6,614 bases of DNA from Acidobacteriota bacterium. GTDB taxonomy: Bacteria > Acidobacteriota > UBA890 > WLXD01. The translations under genes and the position numbers were made by a program. The notes below the pieces were generated by a model. The model was not told the DNA's origin, searched no databases, and saw only the letters and a program-made list of their open reading frames with translations. This document shows, one piece after another, positions 1-5,752 of the stretch (positions are counted from its first letter, which is position 1; each line of letters begins with the position of its first letter). The stretch spans positions 1-6,614 of the forward strand of contig JACZXM010000175.1 of the NCBI GenBank assembly GCA_022571615.1. Direction: 5' to 3'.

Positions 1-2
1 AA

Positions 3-263
3 ACCCGATTGCGCGATCGCGGCGCGCTCCCGACCGAGCGCATGCAGCGCTTCATTCCGCTCGCGCGTGCCCTCGGCGAGACCGACGATGAGGTGGCCAT
101 CATCGCCATGCTCCTGGACGACACCTACCAGGAAAGTCTCCACGGGGTCCCGGTACCGCCCTCGCCCGAGGAGTCCTGGCGCACCGAGCGTTCCGCGCCG
201 CAGCCCCGGCAGAATAAGCATCGCGGACGGAGCGGTCGACACCGGGGCAGACGGTCGCGGTGA
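3..263 (+). CDS. C-terminal end of an unidentified protein with a basic tail (5' truncated)
   Basis: The reading frame is open from the left edge to a TGA at 261-263, giving about 86 residues. The real start lies outside the window; the first in-frame start-like codon, TTG at 9, has no reason to be the true start. The visible part has a helical segment (LPTERMQRFIPLARAL, then an acidic stretch ending AMLLDDTYQ), a Pro-rich linker (VPVPPSPEE) and an Arg/Lys-rich tail (KHRGRSGRHRGRRSR). Such basic, Arg/Gly-bearing tails are typical of RNA-binding proteins, including DEAD-box RNA helicases, where a helical linker often precedes the tail. No helicase motif is visible, so that identity is only a guess. 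The frame matches the strand of the genes that follow. It could also be a chance open frame in GC-rich DNA, but the ordered composition argues for a real C terminus. Confidence 0.5.
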   Translation, partial: TRLRDRGALPTERMQRFIPLARALGETDDEVAIIAMLLDDTYQESLHGVPVPPSPEESWRTERSAPQPRQNKHRGRSGRHRGRRSR

Positions 264-312
264 CCGTGCAAAATGCGGAACCCGAGCGAGAGGCGCCCGG
301 TCGCGGTCACCG
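233..312. repeat. Cluster of CGGTCG-containing repeats with CGGT/ACCG dyads
   Basis: Two 15-bp direct repeats, CGGTCGCGGTGACCG at 252-266 and CGGTCGCGGTCACCG at 298-312, differ at one base and start 46 bp apart. Each ends in the dyad CGGT-N-ACCG, and the two 9-bp dyads are exact reverse complements of each other. A third related element, CGGTCGACACCG (CGGT-N4-ACCG), sits at 233-244. The first two elements overlap the end of the upstream gene; the last lies about 50 bp before the DUF309 start. This could be a set of operator half-sites for a dimeric regulator of the DUF309 gene, or coincidence in GC-rich DNA. No regulator is identified. Confidence 0.3.
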
Positions 313-347
313 AGGCGAGCTGGTGAGGGGACCGACGCCGGCAACCT

Positions 348-353
348 TATGAT
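348..353 (+). promoter_or_regulatory. Candidate -10 box (TATGAT) for the DUF309 gene, possibly leaderless
   Basis: TATGAT matches the sigma-70 consensus TATAAT at five of six positions. It stands out because the surrounding DNA is GC-rich. It ends six bases before the ATG at 360, so a transcript starting at normal distance would begin at or next to the start codon. No Shine-Dalgarno is found in the usual window before 360, which fits a leaderless mRNA. There is no convincing -35: the TGGTGA at 321-326 is a poor match at the wrong spacing. Confidence 0.35.
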
Positions 354-359
354 GGCGTC

Positions 360-830
360 ATGAAACGCCGCCCACGCGATCGATACGGCCGGGCTCTGCG
401 CCGCGGCAGCACCGATGAGCTGTTGCAGGCGCAGGAGCCGGAACAGGTCGTCGATTCGGCCGCCCAAGCGTGTCAGCGGGCAATCGAGCTGTTCGATGAG
501 CGCCGCTTCTTCGAGGCCCACGAGTTCTTCGAGTACGTCTGGAAGGCCGACGACATCGAGGCCGGCGATCGTCGCTTCTGGCAGGGCGTCACGCAAGTGG
601 CGGTTGGCTGTTGCCACGCGCAGCGCGGAAACATCGGGGGTGCACGGACCCTTCTGGAGCGGGCGGCGGCCAATCTGAGTCACTACCCGTCGCCCCATCA
701 GAGTATCGATACGGCCGCCCTGATTTGTCTCACCGACAACATCGCGCAGCAGATCCGGCGGCAAGGTGCGTTGCCGAAGCTCGAATTCGCCCGCTTCCCG
801 CCACTGACGCAAGAGTCATCCCTTCCGTGA
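360..830 (+). CDS. DUF309 domain protein
   Basis: This 156-residue protein shows the hallmark pattern of DUF309 (PF03745), a small all-helical family of unknown biochemical function. Residues 50-55 read FFEAHE, followed by FEYVW at 57-61. The second conserved block is at 73-91: FWQG, then TQVAVGCCHAQ and RGN. It continues GGARTLLERA, typical of the helix that follows. His54, Glu55, Trp61 and His86 are at the family's conserved positions; adjacent cysteines at 84-85 precede His86. No signal peptide or membrane segment is present, so it is probably cytoplasmic. The first 35 residues are charged and less conserved-looking. ATG at 360 is the only nearby in-frame start; it lacks a Shine-Dalgarno but has a TATGAT box just upstream. 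The gene stands 56 bp before the peptidase gene, with a possible hairpin between. Family assignment is firm; function is unknown. Confidence 0.9.
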   Translation: MKRRPRDRYGRALRRGSTDELLQAQEPEQVVDSAAQACQRAIELFDERRFFEAHEFFEYVWKADDIEAGDRRFWQGVTQVAVGCCHAQRGNIGGARTLLERAAANLSHYPSPHQSIDTAALICLTDNIAQQIRRQGALPKLEFARFPPLTQESSLP

Positions 831-834
831 TCCA

Positions 835-872
835 GGCGGTGGTGGTAGGTTCGTGCCTTCCCACCTGTCGCC
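835..872 (+). terminator. G-rich imperfect hairpin between the DUF309 and peptidase genes
   Basis: The 5' arm GGCGGTGGTGGTAGG (835-849) can pair with the 3' arm at 857-872. Outer pairs are GGCG/CGCC, then two wobble pairs, a bulged T at 866, five Watson-Crick pairs (GGTGG/CCACC, 841-845 with 861-865), a mismatch and three more pairs including a wobble, closing a 7-nt loop. No T-tract follows (the next bases are GCAACGAGGG), so this is not a classical intrinsic terminator. It could be an attenuator-like pause, an mRNA-stabilising structure, or a weak terminator separating the DUF309 gene from the peptidase unit. Confidence 0.3.
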
Positions 873-886
873 GCAACGAGGGTTTC

Positions 887-3481
887 ATGAGAATAGAAGC
901 TCGCCTGTTCAACAGATCCCGGCTCTTGCTCCTCACGCTGCTCGTTGCCGGCGCGTTCGTGGCCCCAGAGGTGACGGCGCAGAGCACACCCACCTTACCG
1001 GAGCAGTTCTTCGGCTTTGAGCTCGGCGCCGACCGCAAGCTGGCGCGTTGGGACCGGATCGTCGAGTACTTCGAGCTCCTGGAGTCCCAGAGCGATCGGA
1101 TCCGGGTGATCGACATGGGCCCGACGACCGAGGGCAACCCATTCCTGCTGGTGATCATCTCCTCGCCTGCCAACCTGGCCAACACCGATCGGCTGCGCGA
1201 GATTAGCCGCAAGCTCGCCGACCCCCGAGGGATCGGGGAGGCCGAGATCGAGCGGTTGATTCACGAGGGTAAGGCGGTAGTGGCGCAGTCGCTGGGGCTG
1301 CATTCCACCGAGGTCGCCGGGGCGCAAGCGGCGCCGGCGATCGCCTACGAGCTGCTTGCGCGCGACGACGAGGAGACCTGGCGCATCCTCGACAACACCG
1401 TCTTGTTGCTGTTTCCAGCCCTCAACCCCGACGGCCAGATCATGGTTACCGACTGGTATCGGGAGAACCTGGGCACCGAGTACGAGGGAACGGGCCTGCC
1501 GTGGCTGTACCACAAGTACGTCGGACACGACAACAACCGCGATGGCGACTATCTCAGTATGATCGAGTCGGTCTACACGGCCGAGGTCCTGTACCGGGAT
1601 TGGAAGCCCCAGGCCTACATCGATCATCACCAGATGGGAGGGTACGGCGCCCGCATGTACGTGCCTCCGTACAGCGAGCCCATCCGACCCTATGCCGATC
1701 CGCTCATGTGGCGAGAGCTGGCCTGGTACGGGGCGCACATCGCCTACAAGCTGGAGGAGAACGGCATTGCGGGCGTGCTCAACGCCGGCCAGTATCCCGG
1801 CTGGGGGCACTTCGGCTGGCATTGGATCACTCCGATGCACAACATCGCCGGCATGCTAACGGAGTCGGCGAGTGCCAGCCTGGCGACACCGTTGTACCTG
1901 CATCCCGACCAGCTTCGCGGGGGTGCGCGTGGGCTCCCTCGCTACGAGGCGCAGTCGAACATGCCCAACCCCTGGAAGGGCGGTTGGTGGCGTGTGAGCG
2001 ACATCGTCCGGCAACAGAAGATCGCCGCCTGGGCGCTGCTCGACATCGCGGCGCGCAACAAGGAGACCGTGCTTCGCAACGCCTACCTCAAGGCCATGCG
2101 GCAGACGCGGCGAGGCGCCGAGGGGGACGTGAAGGCGTACGTCGTTCCGGCGGCCCAGCACGATCCTCTCACCGCGGTGAAGATGATCAACACGCTGTTG
2201 CTCTCGGACATCGAGATCCAGCGCGCGCGCCGTGCTTTCCGCGTCGGTGACCGTGAGTACGGGGAGGGCACGTTCGTGGTCTCGCTGGCGCAGCCGAAAA
2301 TGGGGCTGGTCCGGAACCTGCTGGGCCGGACGCTGTACCCTGACAACGAGTGGACCCGGGCCCGTGACGGCTCGCCTCTCCGGCCCTACGACACCGCGAC
2401 CCACACCATGGCCGAGCTCATGGGAGTCCGGGTCGATCCGATCGCCACGGTAGCCGAGGGCGAGTTCACTACGCTGAGGGGCGCGGTACCCCTCGTTGGC
2501 GGCGTGTTCTCGAGCGCGCCAGCGCTGGTGCTGGACGGGCGGCTCAACAACAGCTTCCGCGCCGCCAACCTGCTCTTGGATCGAGGCGTGTCGGTTCGGC
2601 GCGCTGATGTGGCGGCCGCCGGCCTTCGCCCAGGCGATTTCATCGTCGATGCCGGCGACCGTTCGGCAGTGGAGGCGGTAGCGGCCGAGACCGGAGTCCG
2701 GGTCGGCGGGTTGGAGGGGCTTCCGAGCAGCGGAGTGCACGCGCTGCGCCGGTTGCGGGTCGGCATGTACCAACGATATCGGGGCGGCAACATGGACGAG
2801 GGTTGGACCCGGTTCCTGCTCGAGCAGTTCGGCTTCCCCTACACGTCGGTGATGGACGAGGAGATCAAGGCCGGCGACCTCAACGAACGCTACGACGTAA
2901 TCGTATTGCCGCACGATTCCACTGCGACGCTCATGGGTGAGGCATCGAGCCGTTTCGGCGGGACTCCACCTCCAGTTCCGCCAAAGTACCAGAGCGGCCT
3001 GGGCGACGACGGCGTCGAGGCGCTGGTGCAGTTCGTCGACAACGGCGGCACCTTGGTGACCCTCGGCAGGGCGTCCGAGCTGGCGATCGACAAGTTCAAG
3101 CTCCGCGTCCGCAACGTGGTTGCCGGCCTCGACTCGACCGACTTTTTCTGCCCCGGCTCGACGCTGCGGGTGACCTTCGACCGTCGCAATCCTCTGGCCT
3201 ACGGGATGCCCGAGGAGGGACTGGCGCTATTCTGGGACAGCCCCGCGTTCGAGATCCTGCCCTCGAGCCACAACGACCGCTACCAGCGCATCGTGCTGTA
3301 TGCGGACCGCGACATCCTGCAGAGCGGCTGGCTGATCGGCGAGGAGCACCTGGCGAACAAGGCGGCGGTGGTGGCGGCGAAGTACGGCGAGGGGTCCATA
3401 GTATTGATCGGCATCCGCGCCCAGCACCGGGCCCAGACGCACGGGACCTTCAAGCTGCTGTTCAACACCCTACTGCAATGA
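887..3481 (+). CDS. Secreted M14-family zinc carboxypeptidase-like protein with C-terminal GATase-like domain
   Basis: The 864-residue product is probably a zinc exopeptidase acting outside the cytoplasm. Residues 1-31 form a Sec signal peptide: basic n-region, hydrophobic core RLLLLTLLVAGAFVA, and likely cleavage after VTA (29-31). The M14 domain spans about 35-350. Metal ligands are His139 and Glu142 (HSTE) and His248 in DHHQMG, the equivalent of DLHEMG in related secreted M14 proteins. NPDG at 180-183 and NNRD at 216-219 match the substrate-binding region (N217-R218). Glu326 in TES fits the catalytic glutamate. Residues about 350-620 are a linker region. From about 622 (RLRVGMYQRY) to the end is a class I GATase-like fold with YDVIVLP and NGGTLVTLG strands. 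The only Cys, C755, is not in a nucleophile elbow, so this domain is probably structural or substrate-binding. ATG 887 is chosen over upstream starts because it begins the signal peptide and follows GAGGG at 878-882. The exact substrate is unknown. Confidence 0.88.
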   Translation: MRIEARLFNRSRLLLLTLLVAGAFVAPEVTAQSTPTLPEQFFGFELGADRKLARWDRIVEYFELLESQSDRIRVIDMGPTTEGNPFLLVIISSPANLANTDRLREISRKLADPRGIGEAEIERLIHEGKAVVAQSLGLHSTEVAGAQAAPAIAYELLARDDEETWRILDNTVLLLFPALNPDGQIMVTDWYRENLGTEYEGTGLPWLYHKYVGHDNNRDGDYLSMIESVYTAEVLYRDWKPQAYIDHHQMGGYGARMYVPPYSEPIRPYADPLMWRELAWYGAHIAYKLEENGIAGVLNAGQYPGWGHFGWHWITPMHNIAGMLTESASASLATPLYLHPDQLRGGARGLPRYEAQSNMPNPWKGGWWRVSDIVRQQKIAAWALLDIAARNKETVLRNAYLKAMRQTRRGAEGDVKAYVVPAAQHDPLTAVKMINTLLLSDIEIQRARRAFRVGDREYGEGTFVVSLAQPKMGLVRNLLGRTLYPDNEWTRARDGSPLRPYDTATHTMAELMGVRVDPIATVAEGEFTTLRGAVPLVGGVFSSAPALVLDGRLNNSFRAANLLLDRGVSVRRADVAAAGLRPGDFIVDAGDRSAVEAVAAETGVRVGGLEGLPSSGVHALRRLRVGMYQRYRGGNMDEGWTRFLLEQFGFPYTSVMDEEIKAGDLNERYDVIVLPHDSTATLMGEASSRFGGTPPPVPPKYQSGLGDDGVEALVQFVDNGGTLVTLGRASELAIDKFKLRVRNVVAGLDSTDFFCPGSTLRVTFDRRNPLAYGMPEEGLALFWDSPAFEILPSSHNDRYQRIVLYADRDILQSGWLIGEEHLANKAAVVAAKYGEGSIVLIGIRAQHRAQTHGTFKLLFNTLLQ

Positions 3482-3483
3482 CC

Positions 3484-3495
3484 CCCCGCGGGGAG
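3484..3495 (+). promoter_or_regulatory. Shine-Dalgarno of the amidohydrolase gene inside a CCCCGCGGGG palindrome
   Basis: GGGGAG at 3490-3495 lies 8 nt before the ATG at 3504, a good ribosome-binding site that supports this start. The C-tract just upstream (3482-3487) makes a perfect 10-bp palindrome, CCCCGCGGGG at 3484-3493, overlapping the site. A short C/G stem could partly mask ribosome binding, especially once ribosomes leave the peptidase stop codon at 3479-3481. Whether this tunes the ratio of the two products is inference. Confidence 0.4.
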
Positions 3496-3503
3496 CTCGA
3501 ATA

Positions 3504-5354
3504 ATGGGCCTTGCCGCCGCCGCCGGTCGCACCTTCGAGCGGCGCTCGACGCTGTACCGGATCGGTCTGCTGTCGGTAGCCGTTGCCGCCTCTACGTTGG
3601 GATGGGCATCCGCACCACCCCCCGACTTGGTGCTGGTGGGGGGCGTTGTCTATACCGTGGACGCGGCCCGGCCCTGGGCCGAGGGGCTTGCCATCACCGG
3701 GGGTCGGATCAGCGCCGTGGGATCGAGCTCCGAGATCCGCGCGCTGGCGGGGCCCGATACACGAGTCATCGAGCTCGGGGGAGCATTCGTGACTCCGGGA
3801 TTCAACGATGGGCACGTGCACGTGGCCTCTACCGGGGCTCTCCTGGTGGGGGTGAATCTTCTGGATGTGCACGAGCCCGAGTCCTTTACGGAGCGCGTCG
3901 CGGCGGCGGCCCAACGGATGCCGGCCGGAAGCTGGATTACCGGGGGCTCCTGGGGCGCCTACGAGCAGTGGGCGCACGGGTCGGCGGGTGCAGAGGATGA
4001 CCCGGCCGGTGCACGAGACCACGGGCCATTCACGCCGCATCGCGACCTGATCGACGACGTCACGCCCGAGCACCCGGTGCTGCTGAGCAAGTTCGACCGC
4101 TCGATGTTTCTGGCCAACACGCTGGCGCTGCAGCTCGCCGGCATCGACGAGAGCACCCCGGTGCCGCAAGGTGGGGAGATCATCGTCGGCGCCGACGGCC
4201 GTTTGACGGGAGGGCTGACAGGGGCGGCCGTTGGCCTGGTGCGAGTGGCGATCGCTCCCAAGTCGTTGGAGCTGCGAACGCTCGAGTTCGAGGCCGTGCT
4301 GCGGGAGGCGCGTGAGGGCGGCATCACGACGATTCAGGACATCACCTCGGCGGACATGCTACGCGTGTACCAGGCAACACGGGCGCGCGGCGCGCTCACG
4401 GCACGGATCATGATCCGTCCGTCGCTCGACAACGTCGTCCACACGGCGGGGTTGGGCATCACAAAGGGCTTTGGAGACGACTGGCTCAAGTTCACCGGAT
4501 ACAAGGCCTGGGTCGACGGGATCATGGGCGGCTCCAGCGCGCTCTTCTTCCGCGACTACGACCACGATCCGGGCAACCGTGGAGCCCTGCGGCAGATCAT
4601 GCTGCCCGAAAGCGTCTCGGGTGCTGCGATGTCGATGGGTCCCGACGATCACTACACGGCGTTCCCGCCGGGGAACCTCGAACGACTCCTGGAGGTGGCA
4701 GTCGATACCGGTATACCGCCTCACGTGCACGCCATCGGCATGCTCGGGGTGCGCATGATCCTGGACATTTACGAGCGCGTGCTCACCGCCCACGACATGG
4801 TCGAGTCCGACCACCGCTGGCGCGTCATCCACGGGCAGGTCGTGATGCCGGAGGATTTCGCGCGCTTCGGTGCGCTCCATCTGGTGGCCGAGGTCAACCC
4901 GTACCACGTATCCGACGACATGCGCTGGATGCAGGAGCGCATCGGCAAGGAGCGATCGCAGGGTGCCTACGGATTCCGGCAGCTCAAGGATGCCGGAGCG
5001 GTGCTGGTGTTCGGCTCCGACTCGCCTGGCACCAACGCGGCGCGATACTACCTCAGCCCGATGTACGGCCTGTACGCGGCGGTCACTCGGCAGACCCTAT
5101 CTGGCGAGCCCGCCGGCGGCTGGTTCCCGGAGCAGCGCCTGAGCATCGAGGAGGCGATCGAGGCGTACACCGCCAATCCCGCCTGGGCCTGCTTTCAGGA
5201 GGATGCCAAGGGCACGCTGACCACGGGCAAGCTTGCCGACATCGCGGTCTTCGACACCAATTTGGTGGTGGCCGGCCATGACGATCCGACCGCACTGTTG
5301 CGTGCCAAGGTCCTGTACACGATCGTCGGTGGGCGCATCGTTTACCAGCGGTAG
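3504..5354 (+). CDS. Exported YtcJ-like amidohydrolase (Amidohydro_3 family)
   Basis: The 616-residue protein belongs to the metal-dependent amidohydrolases that hydrolyse N-acyl, N-formyl or related C-N bonds; the true substrate cannot be inferred. The N terminus (1-37) carries arginines R13-R14 and a hydrophobic core (YRIGLLSVAVAAS) ending WASA, so it is probably exported by Sec or Tat. The beta-sandwich part starts DLVLVGGVVYTVD (41-53). H104-V-H106 in NDGHVH is the first metal motif. K334 in FTGYKAWVDG matches the conserved Lys-x2-3-DG segment; H407/H409 in HVHAIG, H443 in VIHGQ and D506 in FGSDSPG are the later active-site positions. The C terminus has YTANPAW and KGTLTTGKLADIAVFD, typical of the family. 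Oddities are IGMLG where HAIGDRA is usual, and IHG where EH is usual. It starts 22 nt after the peptidase stop with its own Shine-Dalgarno, so the two are probably co-transcribed. Confidence 0.9.
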   Translation: MGLAAAAGRTFERRSTLYRIGLLSVAVAASTLGWASAPPPDLVLVGGVVYTVDAARPWAEGLAITGGRISAVGSSSEIRALAGPDTRVIELGGAFVTPGFNDGHVHVASTGALLVGVNLLDVHEPESFTERVAAAAQRMPAGSWITGGSWGAYEQWAHGSAGAEDDPAGARDHGPFTPHRDLIDDVTPEHPVLLSKFDRSMFLANTLALQLAGIDESTPVPQGGEIIVGADGRLTGGLTGAAVGLVRVAIAPKSLELRTLEFEAVLREAREGGITTIQDITSADMLRVYQATRARGALTARIMIRPSLDNVVHTAGLGITKGFGDDWLKFTGYKAWVDGIMGGSSALFFRDYDHDPGNRGALRQIMLPESVSGAAMSMGPDDHYTAFPPGNLERLLEVAVDTGIPPHVHAIGMLGVRMILDIYERVLTAHDMVESDHRWRVIHGQVVMPEDFARFGALHLVAEVNPYHVSDDMRWMQERIGKERSQGAYGFRQLKDAGAVLVFGSDSPGTNAARYYLSPMYGLYAAVTRQTLSGEPAGGWFPEQRLSIEEAIEAYTANPAWACFQEDAKGTLTTGKLADIAVFDTNLVVAGHDDPTALLRAKVLYTIVGGRIVYQR

Positions 5355-5408
5355 AGTCAGCAACCGCGACCACCCAGGGCCGGAGATGCGCGTCCAGACG
5401 GCGGCAGC

Positions 5409-5591
5409 TCAGTCAGGATCTTGCCCGCGGCCGCGGCTCAATTGCAGCTCGATCTCGGTGATGCGCCGCTCGATTTGCTCGAGCTTGTGCAGAATCAGCA
5501 CGTGGGTCTTCTTGGCATCGATGCCCACCGGGCTGGTATCGCTGTGGATGCCCTCGGCGATGCGCTGGTAGTCGTTGCTGGGAATGTCCAT
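5409..5591 (-). CDS. Small conserved-looking hypothetical protein (60 aa)
   Basis: I do not recognise a named family. The product begins MDIPSNDYQRIAEGIHSD, continues SPVGIDAKKTHVLILHKL, and ends with a charged amphipathic helix (EQIERRITEIELQLSRGR) likely to form a short coiled coil. No signal peptide or membrane segment is seen. The ATG at 5591 is preferred over a TTG 36 bases upstream (5627): it has GCGGAG (plus-strand 5597-5602) five bases before it, and the extra 12 residues look like untranslated leader. Real coding is supported by the ordered residue composition, by the Shine-Dalgarno, and by the plus-strand frame in the same place looking low-complexity. Its stop is 54 bp from the amidohydrolase stop, tail to tail, with no obvious terminator between. 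It is divergent from the MscS gene and may share control with it. Confidence 0.65.
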   Translation of the reverse strand: MDIPSNDYQRIAEGIHSDTSPVGIDAKKTHVLILHKLEQIERRITEIELQLSRGRGQDPD

Positions 5592-5618
5592 GGAATCTCC
5601 GCGATGATCTGCCGAATC

Positions 5619-5636
5619 GGAAGCCAACCGGCTTTC
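5619..5636. promoter_or_regulatory. Short inverted repeat upstream of the small minus-strand gene
   Basis: AAGCC-AACC-GGCTT at 5621-5634 is a perfect 5-bp stem with a 4-nt loop. It extends by one wobble and one Watson-Crick pair to 5619-5636. It lies about 28-45 nt before the ATG at 5591 on the minus strand, where it would fall in the leader RNA, and in the divergent region on the plus side. It may be a leader hairpin or a protein site; no T-tract follows. Confidence 0.25.
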
Positions 5637-5653
5637 TGAAGGCTACCATCTGC

Positions 5654-5679
5654 GCACCGGCCGCGATCGTGGCCGCTGC
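5654..5679. promoter_or_regulatory. 26-bp imperfect palindrome in the divergent intergenic region (candidate operator)
   Basis: The sequence is symmetric about 5666/5667, with 11 of 13 base pairs matching. The core CGGCCGCGATCGTGGCCG (5658-5675) has a perfect CGATCG centre and CGGCC/GGCCG arms; outer GCA/TGC arms extend it. The mismatches are at 5663/5670 and 5657/5676. It sits between two divergent genes, about 63 bp from the minus-strand start and 74 bp from the channel start, where a dimeric regulator could act on both. No clear sigma-70 boxes are visible beside it. Confidence 0.4.
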
Positions 5680-5752
5680 CGGATGAGCGGCGCTTCCGCT
5701 TCCGGCCCATCGAGCTAACCGCCGCCATCAAACCGTGTACCGGAGGACCATG

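Noticed and set aside
67..363. 98-codon plus-strand frame overlapping the DUF309 ATG by ATGA
   Set aside because: The ATGA overlap looks like translational coupling, but the translation is low-complexity Arg/Pro/Ser and the adjacent frame ending at 263 looks more protein-like.
611..886. Upstream extension of the peptidase frame back into the DUF309 gene
   Set aside because: The extension overlaps the DUF309 gene in another frame, and the signal peptide starts exactly at the ATG at 887 with GAGGG before it.
995..1840. 281-codon open frame on the minus strand
   Set aside because: It lies wholly antisense to the M14 catalytic domain, whose motifs are unmistakable. GC-rich codon bias keeps opposite frames open, and the translation matches no domain pattern I recognise.
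1856..2914. 352-codon open frame on the minus strand
   Set aside because: Antisense to the middle of the peptidase gene; rich in Arg, His and Val with no coherent domain pattern, as expected for a shadow frame.
3462..4169. 235-codon open frame on the minus strand
   Set aside because: Antisense to the start of the amidohydrolase gene, including its signal peptide and HxH motif; Gly/Arg/Pro-rich shadow composition.
5355..5408. Expected bidirectional terminator between the convergent amidohydrolase and small genes
   Set aside because: I could not find a stem with a T-tract on either strand in this 54-bp gap. The CCGCGGCCGCGG palindrome at 5425-5436 is inside the small gene and has no T-run.
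5686..5700. AGCGG-CGCTT-CCGCT stem and the CTTCCG direct repeat beside it
   Set aside because: The five-pair stem and two-copy hexamer are short enough to arise by chance in GC-rich sequence, and no promoter element is attached.
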